Positions 17,571 through 26,500 are shown, counted from the stretch's first letter. The stretch: DNA of 64,000 bases from Rhodobacteraceae bacterium Araon29 (GCA_039640505.1 CP046865.1:2595501-2659500), one strand, 5' to 3'. The notes: a model not told the origin generated them from the letters alone. Translations and numbers: made by a program.

Positions 17571-18377
17571 ATGCGTAACATTTTCATAACTGCAGTGTTT
17601 CTAGCCTTTGCTGTTCCTATCTCAGCACAGGATTTTAATAGGGGCGTTGATGCTTATAGGTCAGGTGATTATGTCACCGCCATGAACGAGTGGCGGCCTT
17701 TAGCCGAGCAAGGCAACATGATTGCCCAATACGCTCTGGGTGTGATGTATGATTTGGGTGAAGGTGTCGCTAAAGACTCTAAGGAAGCCATTAAATGGTA
17801 CAGCCTAGCTGCCGAACAAGGGTATGCTTTGGCGCAATACAATCTGGGTATTATATACGAAATAGGCGAAGGTGTTTCGCAAGATTCCAAGGAAGCTATT
17901 AAATGGTACAGGCAAGCTGCTGCACAAGATTATGCTTTAGCCCAGTACGCTTTGGGTGTGATGTACGATTTGGGTGAAGGCATTACTCAAAACTCCAAAG
18001 AGGCTGTTAACTGGTACAGGCGATCCGCTGATCAAGGGTATGCTTTAGCCCAATACGCACTGGGTGTGATCTATGAAAAAGGCGAAGGCATCACTCAAGA
18101 CTATAAGCAAGCCGTTCAGTGGTACAGGCAAGCTGCTGAACAGAGGTATGCTATAGCCCAATACGCCCTTGGGGTGATGTACGAGAATGGCGTAGGCGTT
18201 CTACAAGACAACGTGACAGCTCATATGTGGTACAATCTAAGCGCTGCTAATGGGAATGACTTGGGCGGCAAAAATAGAAATGAAGTCGCTAAAAAGATGA
18301 GCTCAGAAGATATCTTTAAAGCCAAAGCCATGGCTAGGAAATGTATGAGTAGCGATTACAAAAACTGTGGGGAGTGA
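17571..18377 (+). CDS. Exported Sel1-repeat protein
   Basis: This 268-residue protein has a signal peptide (MRNIFITAVFLAFAVPISA, cut near AQ-DF). A TPR-like start (residues 21-47) is followed by five Sel1-like repeats with a strict 36-residue period, each around AQYALGVMYDLGEG and KEAIKWYRQAA. The C-terminus has two Cys (CMSSDYKNCGE). Sel1 repeats are protein-interaction scaffolds; the partner is unknown. It is the first complete gene beyond the tRNA-Gly scar. No Shine-Dalgarno sequence is evident before the ATG. The near-identical repeats suggest recent internal duplication. Confidence 0.85.
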   Translation: MRNIFITAVFLAFAVPISAQDFNRGVDAYRSGDYVTAMNEWRPLAEQGNMIAQYALGVMYDLGEGVAKDSKEAIKWYSLAAEQGYALAQYNLGIIYEIGEGVSQDSKEAIKWYRQAAAQDYALAQYALGVMYDLGEGITQNSKEAVNWYRRSADQGYALAQYALGVIYEKGEGITQDYKQAVQWYRQAAEQRYAIAQYALGVMYENGVGVLQDNVTAHMWYNLSAANGNDLGGKNRNEVAKKMSSEDIFKAKAMARKCMSSDYKNCGE

Positions 18378-18486
18378 ATTGAAATTGCGCCATATTTTAC
18401 CAAATGAATCTTATTTCTGGTTCCCTTACGTAAGCGAGGTAGAAACGGCCAAAGCCGTTGTAGCTGGCCAGAAAATCTTGGCGAAA

Positions 18487-18547
18487 TATATCTTTGTTTA
18501 AAGCCAAAAAAACCAGCTTAATAAACTTATTTTAGGTATATCTTTTT
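18487..18547 (+). promoter_or_regulatory. TATATCTTT motifs upstream of nsrR
   Basis: TATATCTTT is at 18487-18495 and TATATCTTTTT at 18537-18547. The second is identical over 11 bp to a site upstream of nirK (19526-19536). Its complement AAAGATATA resembles the AAGATG-type half-site bound by NsrR. I infer an autoregulatory NsrR site. Confidence 0.4.
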
Positions 18548-18619
18548 GCTAAGTATAGTGTAATTCTAAAACCCGATGCAAAAAATGTATGGTTTCACGA
18601 AAGAAGGTGAGAACAAGTA

Positions 18620-19036
18620 ATGCGGCTGACAGGTTTTTCTGATCTATCATTCAGGGTTCTATTGTTCACGGCGACCAAACAAGACAAATTGGTAACGATA
18701 GATGAAATGAACGAATTCTACTCTGTCTCACGTGGCCATTTGATGAAAGTCGTGAATGCACTAACCAGGTCTGGATATCTTGAATCAATTCGGGGCAGAT
18801 CGGGCGGCTTGCGTTTGGCTCGGCCTCCTGAAGATATCAATCTTGCAGCCGTGCTTAGAGAAACCGAGGCAGATTTCAGTCTGGTTGAATGCATGCGGGC
18901 TGGAAACACCTGTAAACTGTCGCCGATGTGCCGACTAAAGTCTCCATTAAATGAAGCGATGACCGCGTTTATGGAAACCTTAGGCAAATATACATTGGAG
19001 GATATTATCCTTCAAGAGTATGCTTTTGCACCTTAA
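18620..19036 (+). CDS. nsrR: Rrf2-family nitric-oxide-sensing repressor NsrR
   Basis: This is a 138-residue Rrf2 protein. Its N-terminal winged helix (MRLTGFSDLSFRVLLF, then HLMKVVNALTRSGYLES and RGRSGGLRLARP) is followed by three cysteines in C-x6-C-x5-C (ECMRAGNTC, SPMC), the iron-sulfur ligand pattern of NsrR. NsrR is a cytoplasmic repressor relieved when NO damages its cluster. A nitrite reductase operon lies downstream on the same strand, fitting NO-dependent control of NO-generating genes. The SD AAGGTGAGAA precedes the ATG by about 8 nt. Confidence 0.88.
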   Translation: MRLTGFSDLSFRVLLFTATKQDKLVTIDEMNEFYSVSRGHLMKVVNALTRSGYLESIRGRSGGLRLARPPEDINLAAVLRETEADFSLVECMRAGNTCKLSPMCRLKSPLNEAMTAFMETLGKYTLEDIILQEYAFAP

Positions 19037-19590
19037 ATGAAACATTTTTTTGCCGATCGGATTGAGTTAGAGCGGATCATGTACTTGGCATCGGAAATCA
19101 AGATTTCAGCGATCGAAACAACACACAAAGCTCAGCCGTAAAGCAGTTTACTTTATAAAAATCCTATAAAGTGAAATAAAATTAACGCCCGAGCCGCTAA
19201 AAGTTGCTCTCGCCCACTGGCTTGAGACCATGCAAAGCACATAGAATCCATGGAGCATCGACATGGCTGAGCTGACCAATGTTCGGAAGATCTCAAGATG
19301 GGGAAGCGAAAATTTGATATGCTTAGTCAGGCAAGAAAAGCTTCGCAAAGAAAACCACCGCCAGCCAAATATGCCAATATCCGCTGGCCGGCACAGACGT
19401 CCCTTATCCCTAAGAGCCTCGCCTCATAGCAACTTGATAGCACCTAAAACCTGACCCATCTTCGCTCCTGTCATCGAGCCAAAGTTGACATAAAGCTCAA
19501 GGCTGCCCATTACATATATTTTATTTATATCTTTTTAAAAAATATGTGATATATATCCATTTTATAGCCAAGGAATCGGAGAACTCAATT
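19037..19590 (+). other. Long intergenic region between nsrR and nirK
   Basis: About 550 bases without an acceptable gene. A weak FNR/NnrR-like dyad TTGAG-ACCA-TGCAA lies at 19223-19236. A 43-codon frame starting near 19299 (MGKRKFDMLSQARKASQ) has no recognised family. The 3' end is very AT-rich and carries the nirK promoter region described below. Confidence 0.4.
19526..19553 (+). promoter_or_regulatory. nirK promoter region with inverted repeat
   Basis: TATATC (19526-19531) and GATATA (19548-19553) form a perfect inverted repeat with a 16-bp spacer, about 40-65 bp before the nirK ATG. The left arm is part of TATATCTTTTT, the 11-mer also found before nsrR. The right arm could double as a -10 element, so a bound repressor would block transcription. 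This is inferred, not demonstrated. Confidence 0.42.
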
Positions 19591-20775
19591 ATGTCAAAAG
19601 GAATAGAAAAGGGATTAGACCGTCGTGATTTTCTAAAGGCCGGCACCCTAGCATCTTCAGCGGCTGCATTTGGCGCTTTTGCAACGGCAGGCAATCAAGC
19701 TGTCGCAGGAAGTACATTTGCGTCCGGAGAGGCAAAGCTAATCAACGCGCAACTTAGCGAAGCAGAAATTGCGGCACTTCCGCGCGTTAAGCAGGAACTA
19801 GTAGCGCCGCCACAGGCACCGAAATTTGATCAGATCGACCTGGGTGGCCCAAAGGTTGTTGAAGTTACAATGACAATAAAAGAATTACGCTGGGAGGTTG
19901 ATGATACCGGTGCTGAAACCTGGGCTTTGACCTTTGATGGGTCAGTGCCAGGCCCTCTGATCGTCTGTCACGAAGGCGACTATGTCGAACTGACACTGAT
20001 CAATCCAGAAGAAAATTTTATGGAACACAACATCGACTTTCATGCATCCACAGGCGCATTGGGCGGCGCTGGACTTACTCATGTTCTGCCAGGTGAGCAG
20101 ACAACGCTGCGATGGAAAGCAGTAAAATCGGGTGTTTTTGTGTATCACTGCGCTCCTGGTGGCCAGATGATCCCATATCATGTGGTTCATGGCATGAACG
20201 GCGCGGTTATGGTTCTGCCACGCGAGGGCTTAACCGATAAAGACGGCAATCAGCTTCCATTTGATGATATATTCTACGTCGGCGAGCAGGACTTCTACAT
20301 ACCAAAAGACGAAAATGGAGACTGGAAAGTTTACGACAGCCCCGGCGAGAACTTTGGTGATGTTCTCCCACTTATGCGAACACTGACGCCAACCCATGTG
20401 GTGTTCAACGGCAAGGTGGGCGCAATCACTGGCGAAAGCGCTCTGAAGTCAGAGGTTGGGCGAACAGCACTTTTCATACATGCTCAATCAAACCGGGATT
20501 CGCGCCCCCATTTAATTGGTGGCCACGGAGATTATGTCTGGGAAACCGGATCATTTGCGGACGACCCGGCAACAGGTCTTGAAACCTGGTTTATCCGCGG
20601 CGGATCTGCCGGTGCGGCACTTTACACCTTTAGACAGCCCGGTGTGTACGTCTACCTAAATCACAATTTGATCGAGGCCGTTGAATTAGGAGCAGCAAGT
20701 CATGTTGTTGTTAAAGGCGAATGGGATGACGATCTGATGATACAATTGGATAAGCCCGGACCGATCAAAGTTTAA
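19591..20775 (+). CDS. nirK: Copper-containing nitrite reductase NirK
   Basis: NirK reduces nitrite to nitric oxide in the periplasm. I choose ATG 19591 (SD GGAGAA) over an upstream in-frame ATG because it gives a proper Tat signal with DRRDFLKAG. In the 394-residue precursor, all ligands are present: type 1 copper His146, Cys187, His197 and Met202; type 2 copper His151, His186 and His358; catalytic Asp149 and His312. The [11 protein letters not shown] spacing resembles the Rhodobacter-type class I enzyme. Genes for nirV, cytochrome c and Sco follow on the same strand. No nitric oxide reductase is in this window. Confidence 0.95.
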   Translation: MSKGIEKGLDRRDFLKAGTLASSAAAFGAFATAGNQAVAGSTFASGEAKLINAQLSEAEIAALPRVKQELVAPPQAPKFDQIDLGGPKVVEVTMTIKELRWEVDDTGAETWALTFDGSVPGPLIVCHEGDYVELTLINPEENFMEHNIDFHASTGALGGAGLTHVLPGEQTTLRWKAVKSGVFVYHCAPGGQMIPYHVVHGMNGAVMVLPREGLTDKDGNQLPFDDIFYVGEQDFYIPKDENGDWKVYDSPGENFGDVLPLMRTLTPTHVVFNGKVGAITGESALKSEVGRTALFIHAQSNRDSRPHLIGGHGDYVWETGSFADDPATGLETWFIRGGSAGAALYTFRQPGVYVYLNHNLIEAVELGAASHVVVKGEWDDDLMIQLDKPGPIKV

Positions 20776-20799
20776 TCTGGTTCGCTCGGGGTAAAGAGA

Positions 20800-21585
20800 T
20801 TGAGATTATTAGTATTCATGGCATGCAGCAGCATCACAGCTGTTGTCACTTTCGCGGCAGGCCAGATTTTATCATATCTGCCTGTTCCCCCGAGCAACGC
20901 TCTCACGTCCGCTGGTGACAGTGCAATGAGTGCCCTTTCAATTGACGAAGTTACGGTTGAGATCCCAGATTACACCGGTGGTCGCAAGAAAATTGTTGTG
21001 GCCAAACATGAGGTCACATTTGCCGAATGGCAGAAATGTGTCGATACCGGTGTCTGCAGGCATCATCCAAAACGCCGCAAGTATGTCGACGACACTCACC
21101 CCGTCACTGGAGTCAGCTGGCGCGATGTGCAACATTATATTGATTGGATATCAAGTAAAACTGGCAAAACATACCGGTTGCCGCTGGAAAATGAATGGCG
21201 GGAGCTGGCTGTTAATGTGCTTGATAAGGAGGTCGAAAAGCTCTTTGATGATCCTCGTTTGTCGTGGGCAACCGACTACGCGAATTTTGGAAAACGCACC
21301 GTTAGAAAGACACGTCCGGTTGGTCATTTTGGCATAGAAGACAACGGCATTGCGGATATTGCCGGAAATGTATGGGAATGGACCGATAGTTGCTGGCGCA
21401 CTTCCACGGCTGCGGGAAAAGGCGAAACCAGTAAGAATTGCGGGGGCGTGCGCGTTCTGGCAGGGGTGCATATGACTTACCAGTCCGAACTGATCCGCTT
21501 TGTGCCAACAGGCGGATGTTCAATTGGTTTTCCGCCAGCGAATATCGGTTTTCGTCTGGTCCGCGATATCGAACCTTCTCTCTAA
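20800..21585 (+). CDS. nirV: NirV-like formylglycine-generating-enzyme-fold protein
   Basis: This 261-residue protein has an N-terminal export signal or anchor and a SUMF1/FGE-sulfatase fold: TFAEWQKCVDTGVC, VTGVSWRDVQHYIDW, YRLPLENEWRELA, IAGNVWEWTDSCW and a C-terminal NIGFRLVRD. The paired catalytic cysteines of true formylglycine-generating enzymes are not seen, as expected of NirV. NirV is known next to nirK in Rhodobacter and other denitrifiers; its exact role is unresolved. The TTG at 20800 has a GGGG eight bases upstream. ATG 20818 is the alternative start. It begins 25 bases after nirK. Confidence 0.82.
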   Translation: MRLLVFMACSSITAVVTFAAGQILSYLPVPPSNALTSAGDSAMSALSIDEVTVEIPDYTGGRKKIVVAKHEVTFAEWQKCVDTGVCRHHPKRRKYVDDTHPVTGVSWRDVQHYIDWISSKTGKTYRLPLENEWRELAVNVLDKEVEKLFDDPRLSWATDYANFGKRTVRKTRPVGHFGIEDNGIADIAGNVWEWTDSCWRTSTAAGKGETSKNCGGVRVLAGVHMTYQSELIRFVPTGGCSIGFPPANIGFRLVRDIEPSL

Positions 21586-21671
21586 GCCGTTAAACCGCAA
21601 AGCTCAGATAATTTTAGGTCGCCCGGATAAAAAAAGAACAAGAAACTCAATTTACATTCATAGGATTTAAA

Positions 21672-22034
21672 ATGAAACAAATACTCATGACAGCAATCAC
21701 AATTCTTGCAATCAGCACCACTGTTTATGCAGATGAAAATCTCAAAAAAGGGGAAAGATTTTTCAAGAAATGCAAAGCTTGTCATTCAATCGAAGAAGGC
21801 AAAAAGAAGCTAGGACCTTCTCTGTTTGGCATTTTCGGTCGGGAAGCAGGAGCAGTGGAGGGATTTAGGTACTCCAAGCCGATGGCAGCAGCAGATTTTG
21901 TATGGAATGAAGAAACCCTGAACAATTTTTTGAAAAATCCGAAGAAGTACATGAAGGGTACGAAAATGTCGTTTCCTGGCATCAAGAAAGAAGCCGATAT
22001 GGCCAACTTGTTGGCCTATCTCAAGACCTTGTAG
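21672..22034 (+). CDS. Periplasmic class I c-type cytochrome
   Basis: This 120-residue precursor has a signal peptide ending at VYA-DEN. The haem site is CKACH (Cys34, Cys37, His38) and the likely axial Met lies in GTKMSFPG near residue 100. Length and layout match small cytochrome c2/c552-type electron carriers. Its place between nirV and sco suggests it donates electrons to NirK. The SD AGGA precedes the ATG. Lysine-rich composition gives a basic surface. Confidence 0.88.
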   Translation: MKQILMTAITILAISTTVYADENLKKGERFFKKCKACHSIEEGKKKLGPSLFGIFGREAGAVEGFRYSKPMAAADFVWNEETLNNFLKNPKKYMKGTKMSFPGIKKEADMANLLAYLKTL

Positions 22035-22048
22035 AAAAGGTGCTTTTC

Positions 22049-22690
22049 ATGGCGTGGCCAGCACCCCAAACACGCATAAATACAAGGACCGTTATACTGT
22101 GCCTGACTGTGATTGCAGCCCTTGGGTTTGCTGTCGGATGGCTCACAACCAACCGAACCACACTTGCTCCTCAGCACATATCCTCTTTAGGCATTAGTGT
22201 TGATACCGAAAAGCTCAAACAGGTTGTTTTGCAATCACATCTGGGGCGAGATACCACTTGGGGCAGTTTCTCTGGCAGTCCCAAAGTTGTGTTTTTTGGC
22301 TACACTTTTTGTCCGGATATCTGCCCAATGGGTCTTTCGAATGTCACCGATGCTGTTGATATTCTTGAGCAGCAGGGTTTAAAGCTCAACCCGATCTTTA
22401 TAACAGTTGATCCAAAGCGTGACACGCCTGATGTCCTAAAAGATTATGTCACTTCTTTTGATGGCCGTATAGTGGGTCTGACCGGCAAAGAAGACATGAT
22501 AAAGGCACTGGCATCAGCCTTTATGGCTTTCTATGAGGTCAACACAGATACCAAGGATGACGAGTATTACCTAATTGATCACACCAGCTTTATATATCTG
22601 GTTGGGAGCAACGGTGAAGTTCTGGGGTATTATCCAGAAACTAAAAGTCCACAAGATCTAGCGAACGCCATACTCGCTGACTTTCGATAA
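22049..22690 (+). CDS. Sco1/SenC copper chaperone
   Basis: This is a membrane-anchored thioredoxin-fold copper chaperone. After an N-terminal membrane segment, FFGYTFCPDICPMG provides the C-x3-C copper site and YLIDHTSFIYLVG the His ligand. FITVDPKRDTPDVLKDY is a further family motif. I prefer ATG 22049 (AAAAGG eight bases upstream) over GTG 22040. It lies 14 bases after the cytochrome gene. Sco proteins normally serve cytochrome oxidase CuA; here the context suggests copper delivery to NirK or redox control of that process. Confidence 0.9.
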   Translation: MAWPAPQTRINTRTVILCLTVIAALGFAVGWLTTNRTTLAPQHISSLGISVDTEKLKQVVLQSHLGRDTTWGSFSGSPKVVFFGYTFCPDICPMGLSNVTDAVDILEQQGLKLNPIFITVDPKRDTPDVLKDYVTSFDGRIVGLTGKEDMIKALASAFMAFYEVNTDTKDDEYYLIDHTSFIYLVGSNGEVLGYYPETKSPQDLANAILADFR

Positions 22691-22783
22691 CACCAACAGA
22701 ATTGGATGTGATCGCTCCATATATTTCGGACTATTAAATACTACATCAGTAAAGGCAAAATTTAGAAGTCGGGCGATTTCAGA

Positions 22784-24376
22784 TTATAACCCATAATCCT
22801 TCAAGGCTTTTGACATCATTTCATTCACCGCAGCATCCCGATACGGAAAGGCCTTGAGGAAGTGTTCTTTTCGCGCATCTGGCCGTTTATGTTTTGTGGT
22901 GGCAGCCCAGTAGCGTGCTTTTTTATGATTGCCATTGAGCGCGTGGGCGATCACCGCAATCATGGTGATCAAAAAATGTGCATTAGGCGATTGCGCGCCC
23001 TTTTCACCCCAAAATGCGGCGGTTTCATAGTCTTTTGCATTAATGTAATGCAGCGCTCGGCACGCCAGCATGGCGTAGCCGAGTGGATCGAACGGGCTTA
23101 GCCGCAGGGCAATATCAACATTTTCAAAGCTCGTTTTTGACGGCACTAGAAAAATTTCACCCAAACTTTTTAAATAATGTCCTTGTGACGTGTTTGGATT
23201 GAGCGCAATAGTGCGGCCGAGCCAGTCTAAACTTTGCTCAACATTGCCTTCAAGCCAGTATGTTCGCCCCATCACCAGATTGGCAAACGGATCCATTGCG
23301 TCCAATTCAAGACTGCGCTCAGCAGATTTACGGGCTCTTTCAGCAGCTCCTGTGACATCATCACTATGGCCTAGAAGGGCCTCTTGAAAACTGGTGAACG
23401 ACAAACCTGCATGGGCGCGTGCAAACCGCGTATCTTGGGCTATTGCCTGCTCAAAATAATCTTGGGCCTTTGCATTATCGTATTTGGTAAACCGGTACAT
23501 ATGCTGCAATCCAAGATGATACAGCGACCAAGCGTCCATATTTTCAGACAGATTAACGCTGGCAATTTGGGCCTCGTTTAGGGGGATATGCACTTCTAGG
23601 GATGAAACCACTTGCGAAATAATCTGCTCGCGTAACTCGTGCAGAGTATCAAGTTTAACAACAAAGCGGTCGCTCCAGATCACCGCGTGACTTTGCTTAT
23701 CAGACAGCTCGACCGTGATGATCAAGGACTGGCCATTTAACTCAACCGTGCCAAACAACAAATATCGAACACCCAGCACATTGCCGATCTGACTTAGATC
23801 CGATGTGGGTCCACGAAACCGAAAAGTCGACCCACGCGCAATCACCAACAGCCACCGCAACCGCGATAAGGCCTGTATTAAATCATGCGGCAAAGCTTCT
23901 GCCAGTATTGCTGTCTGGTCTTCTGCTCCCAAGGCGCGAAATGGCAAAACGGCCACTGAAGGTCGCTGCCCAAGGCCGCCACCTGTCAGATTTTTGCCAG
24001 CCTTTGATGGTATTTTCTGCGCCGCTCGAGGCACGGCTTTGGGCGGCTCTAATGGCTCTACTGACGGCTGAATTTGCACATCAGCTACAAACCGAAACCC
24101 GCGCCCATGCACCGTGCGCAGAAATTGCTGCTTCTGCCCGTCGTCGCCGAGCGCGCGCCGAACGGATTTGACCGCGGTTGAAAGCACTGCGTCTGAAACC
24201 GCCCTACCCTCCCAAATATGGGTAATAATTTCATCCCGCGATAGCATACGGTGTTGATTTTCAAGCAAAAAGCAAAGCAATTTATAGGCCTTTGGCTCAA
24301 TTGAAATTTCGCTCTTATCCGACCGTAATACGCCACTTTCTATATCTAAATTAAACCCGTCAAACGTGTATATCAT
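22784..24376 (-). CDS. Winged-helix/TPR transcriptional regulator (CadC/HilA-like)
   Basis: This is a 530-residue one-component regulator. An OmpR/CadC-type winged helix occupies residues 1-100 (ISIEPKAYKLLCFLLENQ, then LSTAVKSVRRALGDDG and VHGRGFRFVAD). A middle domain of the kind found in HilA-like and adenylate-cyclase-associated regulators begins SVAVLPFRALG near residue 140. TPR-type helices follow from about residue 290. No transmembrane segment is evident. It is divergent from the DUF1326 gene across 166 bp holding an 8-bp inverted repeat, so that operon is a likely target. Confidence 0.82.
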   Translation of the reverse strand: MIYTFDGFNLDIESGVLRSDKSEISIEPKAYKLLCFLLENQHRMLSRDEIITHIWEGRAVSDAVLSTAVKSVRRALGDDGQKQQFLRTVHGRGFRFVADVQIQPSVEPLEPPKAVPRAAQKIPSKAGKNLTGGGLGQRPSVAVLPFRALGAEDQTAILAEALPHDLIQALSRLRWLLVIARGSTFRFRGPTSDLSQIGNVLGVRYLLFGTVELNGQSLIITVELSDKQSHAVIWSDRFVVKLDTLHELREQIISQVVSSLEVHIPLNEAQIASVNLSENMDAWSLYHLGLQHMYRFTKYDNAKAQDYFEQAIAQDTRFARAHAGLSFTSFQEALLGHSDDVTGAAERARKSAERSLELDAMDPFANLVMGRTYWLEGNVEQSLDWLGRTIALNPNTSQGHYLKSLGEIFLVPSKTSFENVDIALRLSPFDPLGYAMLACRALHYINAKDYETAAFWGEKGAQSPNAHFLITMIAVIAHALNGNHKKARYWAATTKHKRPDARKEHFLKAFPYRDAAVNEMMSKALKDYGL

Positions 24377-24480
24377 AGCTCATTAATAACGAAAATTCAC
24401 AAATACTCCAGAAAATCCTCACACTTCTTTCAAGCTTGGGTAGAATTTTAACGGTATGAAAAATCAGGCACCAAAGCCGC

Positions 24481-24520
24481 CGCCATAGTCAATCTCAATT
24501 TATTTTTCTCAGCTATGGCG
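24481..24520. promoter_or_regulatory. Inverted repeat upstream of the DUF1326 gene
   Basis: CGCCATAG (24481-24488) and CTATGGCG (24513-24520) are perfect inverted repeats with a 24-nt AT-rich spacer, ending 22 bases before the DUF1326 ATG. It could be an operator of the divergent regulator or a 5' UTR hairpin next to the SD GGAG. Confidence 0.5.
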
Positions 24521-24542
24521 TGAATTTAAATGGAGTATTGAT

Positions 24543-25181
24543 ATGACACCGTGGTCTGCGAAAATTGATGAATATCTTTCCTGCAATTGCGCCTATGGTT
24601 GCCCCTGCCAGTTTAGCGCACCGCCCACCTACGGAAGCTGTGAAGCGGTTGCCGGATTTCTTATCACCGAAGGCCATTATGGCAAAACAGACCTCGCTGG
24701 CGTGAAAATGGCCGCGGTCTTTCAATGGCCAGGCGCTATTCATGAAGGTGGCGGATCCATCGAAGCCATTGTCGATGAAACGGCAACTGACGTCCAACGC
24801 GACGCCGTACTTAAAATCATGACCGGTCAGGACACCGAACCGATGGCAACGATGTTTGCTGTCTATACCGCGATGAGCACAACGATCCATGAGCCGCATT
24901 TTGCACCGATTGATTTTGCCATCAATGTAGAAGAAAGAACCGCCCGCTTAAATGTTCCGGGCCTGATCGAAAGCCACGGCGAGCCGATCCGCAATGTGGT
25001 GACAGGCGAGCCGCATCGCGCGCGCATTGATCTGCCTGCAGGCTTTGAATACGAACTTGCGGAAATGGGGTCAGGCACCAGCCGATCATTTGGCGCCATC
25101 AAGCTCGACCTGAAAGACAGTCACGGCCATATGGCCAAGTTGCATCTGAGCAATGCGGGCCCCGTACGCCATGCCAGCTAA
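24543..25181 (+). CDS. DUF1326 domain protein
   Basis: This is a 212-residue soluble protein of the DUF1326 family, function unknown. The N-terminal YLSCNCAYGCPCQF places Cys14, Cys16, Cys20 and Cys22 in a C-x-C-x3-C-x-C cluster, a likely metal or Fe-S ligand set. No signal peptide is seen. The SD GGAG precedes the ATG. DUF1326 genes are often found beside DUF2182 genes, and the next gene, 20 bases on, is one. I infer a metal-handling pair. The substrate is not determined. Confidence 0.85.
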   Translation: MTPWSAKIDEYLSCNCAYGCPCQFSAPPTYGSCEAVAGFLITEGHYGKTDLAGVKMAAVFQWPGAIHEGGGSIEAIVDETATDVQRDAVLKIMTGQDTEPMATMFAVYTAMSTTIHEPHFAPIDFAINVEERTARLNVPGLIESHGEPIRNVVTGEPHRARIDLPAGFEYELAEMGSGTSRSFGAIKLDLKDSHGHMAKLHLSNAGPVRHAS

Positions 25182-25201
25182 CCAGAAATAAGGAACTTTT
25201 T

Positions 25202-25987
25202 ATGTTTATCGAAGCGATCCGCCACGATCGAATTCTGGTGGCCTTTGCCCTAATAGGAGTGGCGGCAGTTTCCTGGCTGTATCTGCTCGCCGGCGCGGGC
25301 ATGGATATGCAGCCCATGCAGCACTGCGCAATGACCATGCATCCCCAAATCCCCGATTGGAACATCAGTTATATGTTGGTCATGTTTGCCATGTGGTGGG
25401 TGATGATGATTGCCATGATGCTGCCGAGCGCTGCGCCGATGATTTTGGTTTTTGCAGCTGCCAATACGAAAGCCGCGACGTCCCGATCTGCCGCAGTCCC
25501 AACATCTATCTTTGCGGCAGGTTACCTTTTGGTCTGGGGCGGCTTTTCCATGCTGGCTACTTTACTGCAATGGGGACTAAGCAGCGCGCGTTTGCTTGAC
25601 CCAATGATGCAAACAAACAGTAATCTTTTGGCTGCAGGTCTTTTGATTTCCGCCGGCGCCTATCAGTTTAGCCCCTTGAAATCTGCCTGCCTGCGCCATT
25701 GCCGCGGACCAGTGCAGTTTATCAGCCAGTATTGGCAATCCGGACGGATCGGAGCCCTTAAAATGGGGTTTTTACACGGAACCTTCTGTCTTGGGTGCTG
25801 TTGGTTTTTGATGGCATTGCTGTTTTACGGCGGGGTGATGAACCTGCTCTGGATTGGCGGTCTTGCGCTTTATGTTTTGGTCGAAAAGCTGGCCCCACGC
25901 GGCGATATCCTTGGCAAAATAACCGGAGCTGGCCTTTTTATCTGGGGTCTTTCACTGCTCTGGCCGCTCATAAGTAATGCTATTTAA
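25202..25987 (+). CDS. DUF2182 integral membrane protein, putative metal-binding
   Basis: This 261-residue polytopic protein has about six membrane segments. A short loop after the first segment is packed with possible soft-metal ligands (GMDMQPMQHCAMTMHPQ). Other family motifs are MMIAMMLPSAAPM, CLRHCR and GTFCLGCCW. Pfam describes DUF2182 as a predicted metal-binding membrane protein. Met/His/Cys richness would suit copper or a similar soft metal. It forms an operon with the DUF1326 gene. Function is inferred only from composition and pairing. Confidence 0.84.
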   Translation: MFIEAIRHDRILVAFALIGVAAVSWLYLLAGAGMDMQPMQHCAMTMHPQIPDWNISYMLVMFAMWWVMMIAMMLPSAAPMILVFAAANTKAATSRSAAVPTSIFAAGYLLVWGGFSMLATLLQWGLSSARLLDPMMQTNSNLLAAGLLISAGAYQFSPLKSACLRHCRGPVQFISQYWQSGRIGALKMGFLHGTFCLGCCWFLMALLFYGGVMNLLWIGGLALYVLVEKLAPRGDILGKITGAGLFIWGLSLLWPLISNAI

Positions 25988-26055
25988 AATCTAAAAAAGG
26001 AAAGGAGGTTTTTCGATTTCCGAATGTCGAGACATCAATAAAAAAGGGTATAACC

Positions 26056-26070
26056 TTGAAAATTTTTCAA
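26056..26070. promoter_or_regulatory. Perfect 15-bp palindrome before the CxxC protein gene
   Basis: TTGAAAATTTTTCAA is a 7+1+7 palindrome 29 bases before the ATG at 26099, in a 111-bp spacer after the DUF2182 gene. It may be a regulator site giving the downstream gene its own control. Confidence 0.38.
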
Positions 26071-26098
26071 TCATCTAAACTAAAATGGAGATATTTTT

Positions 26099-26500
26099 AT
26101 GAAACTCATTCAGATACTTAGCGTAGCAGTCGCTTTGGGGGTTTGTGCTGTAACTGGCGCCGGCGCAGATGCACACAAGCCGGAACATCCCATCCTAACC
26201 CCACTCGAGCCAGAAGCGATGGAGGGAAAGTATACGGAGCTGTTAGCTTATGAAGACCAGTTTCAAAAGAACACTGGATTTGACATGAAAACCTATCAGT
26301 TGATCAGCCTTGCAGCGGCAGCCGGCATGAAATGCGAATACTGTATCCTGTATCATACTGCGGTTGCCAAAAAGGCAGGTGCCACTGATGAAGAAATCAA
26401 ATCCGTGGCCATGATGTCGGGTTTGATCGCGATCAACAGCACCATGTTATATGCCAATCAATTCGATATTGAGCTGTTAAGAAAAGCGATGTCCCAATAA
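26099..26500 (+). CDS. Exported carboxymuconolactone-decarboxylase/AhpD-like protein
   Basis: This 133-residue protein has a signal peptide (MKLIQILSVAVALGVCAVTG, cut near AGADA) and a CMD-fold domain. Its CEYCILYH (Cys79, Cys82, His86) is the AhpD-type C-x2-C-x3-H redox site. Most AhpD-like proteins are cytoplasmic, so export is notable and points to a periplasmic thiol or peroxide role. The AAATGGAG ribosome-binding segment resembles that of the DUF1326 gene. It is probably part of the same functional group. Confidence 0.83.
   Translation: MKLIQILSVAVALGVCAVTGAGADAHKPEHPILTPLEPEAMEGKYTELLAYEDQFQKNTGFDMKTYQLISLAAAAGMKCEYCILYHTAVAKKAGATDEEIKSVAMMSGLIAINSTMLYANQFDIELLRKAMSQ

Noticed and set aside
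19263-19454. Short open frames in the nsrR-nirK gap on both strands
   Set aside because: The products show no domain or signal features and overlap each other; likely non-coding.
25988-26050. Leader peptide after the DUF2182 gene
   Set aside because: A strong AGGAGG is followed by a five-codon frame, but the spacing of about 15 nt is too long for efficient initiation.
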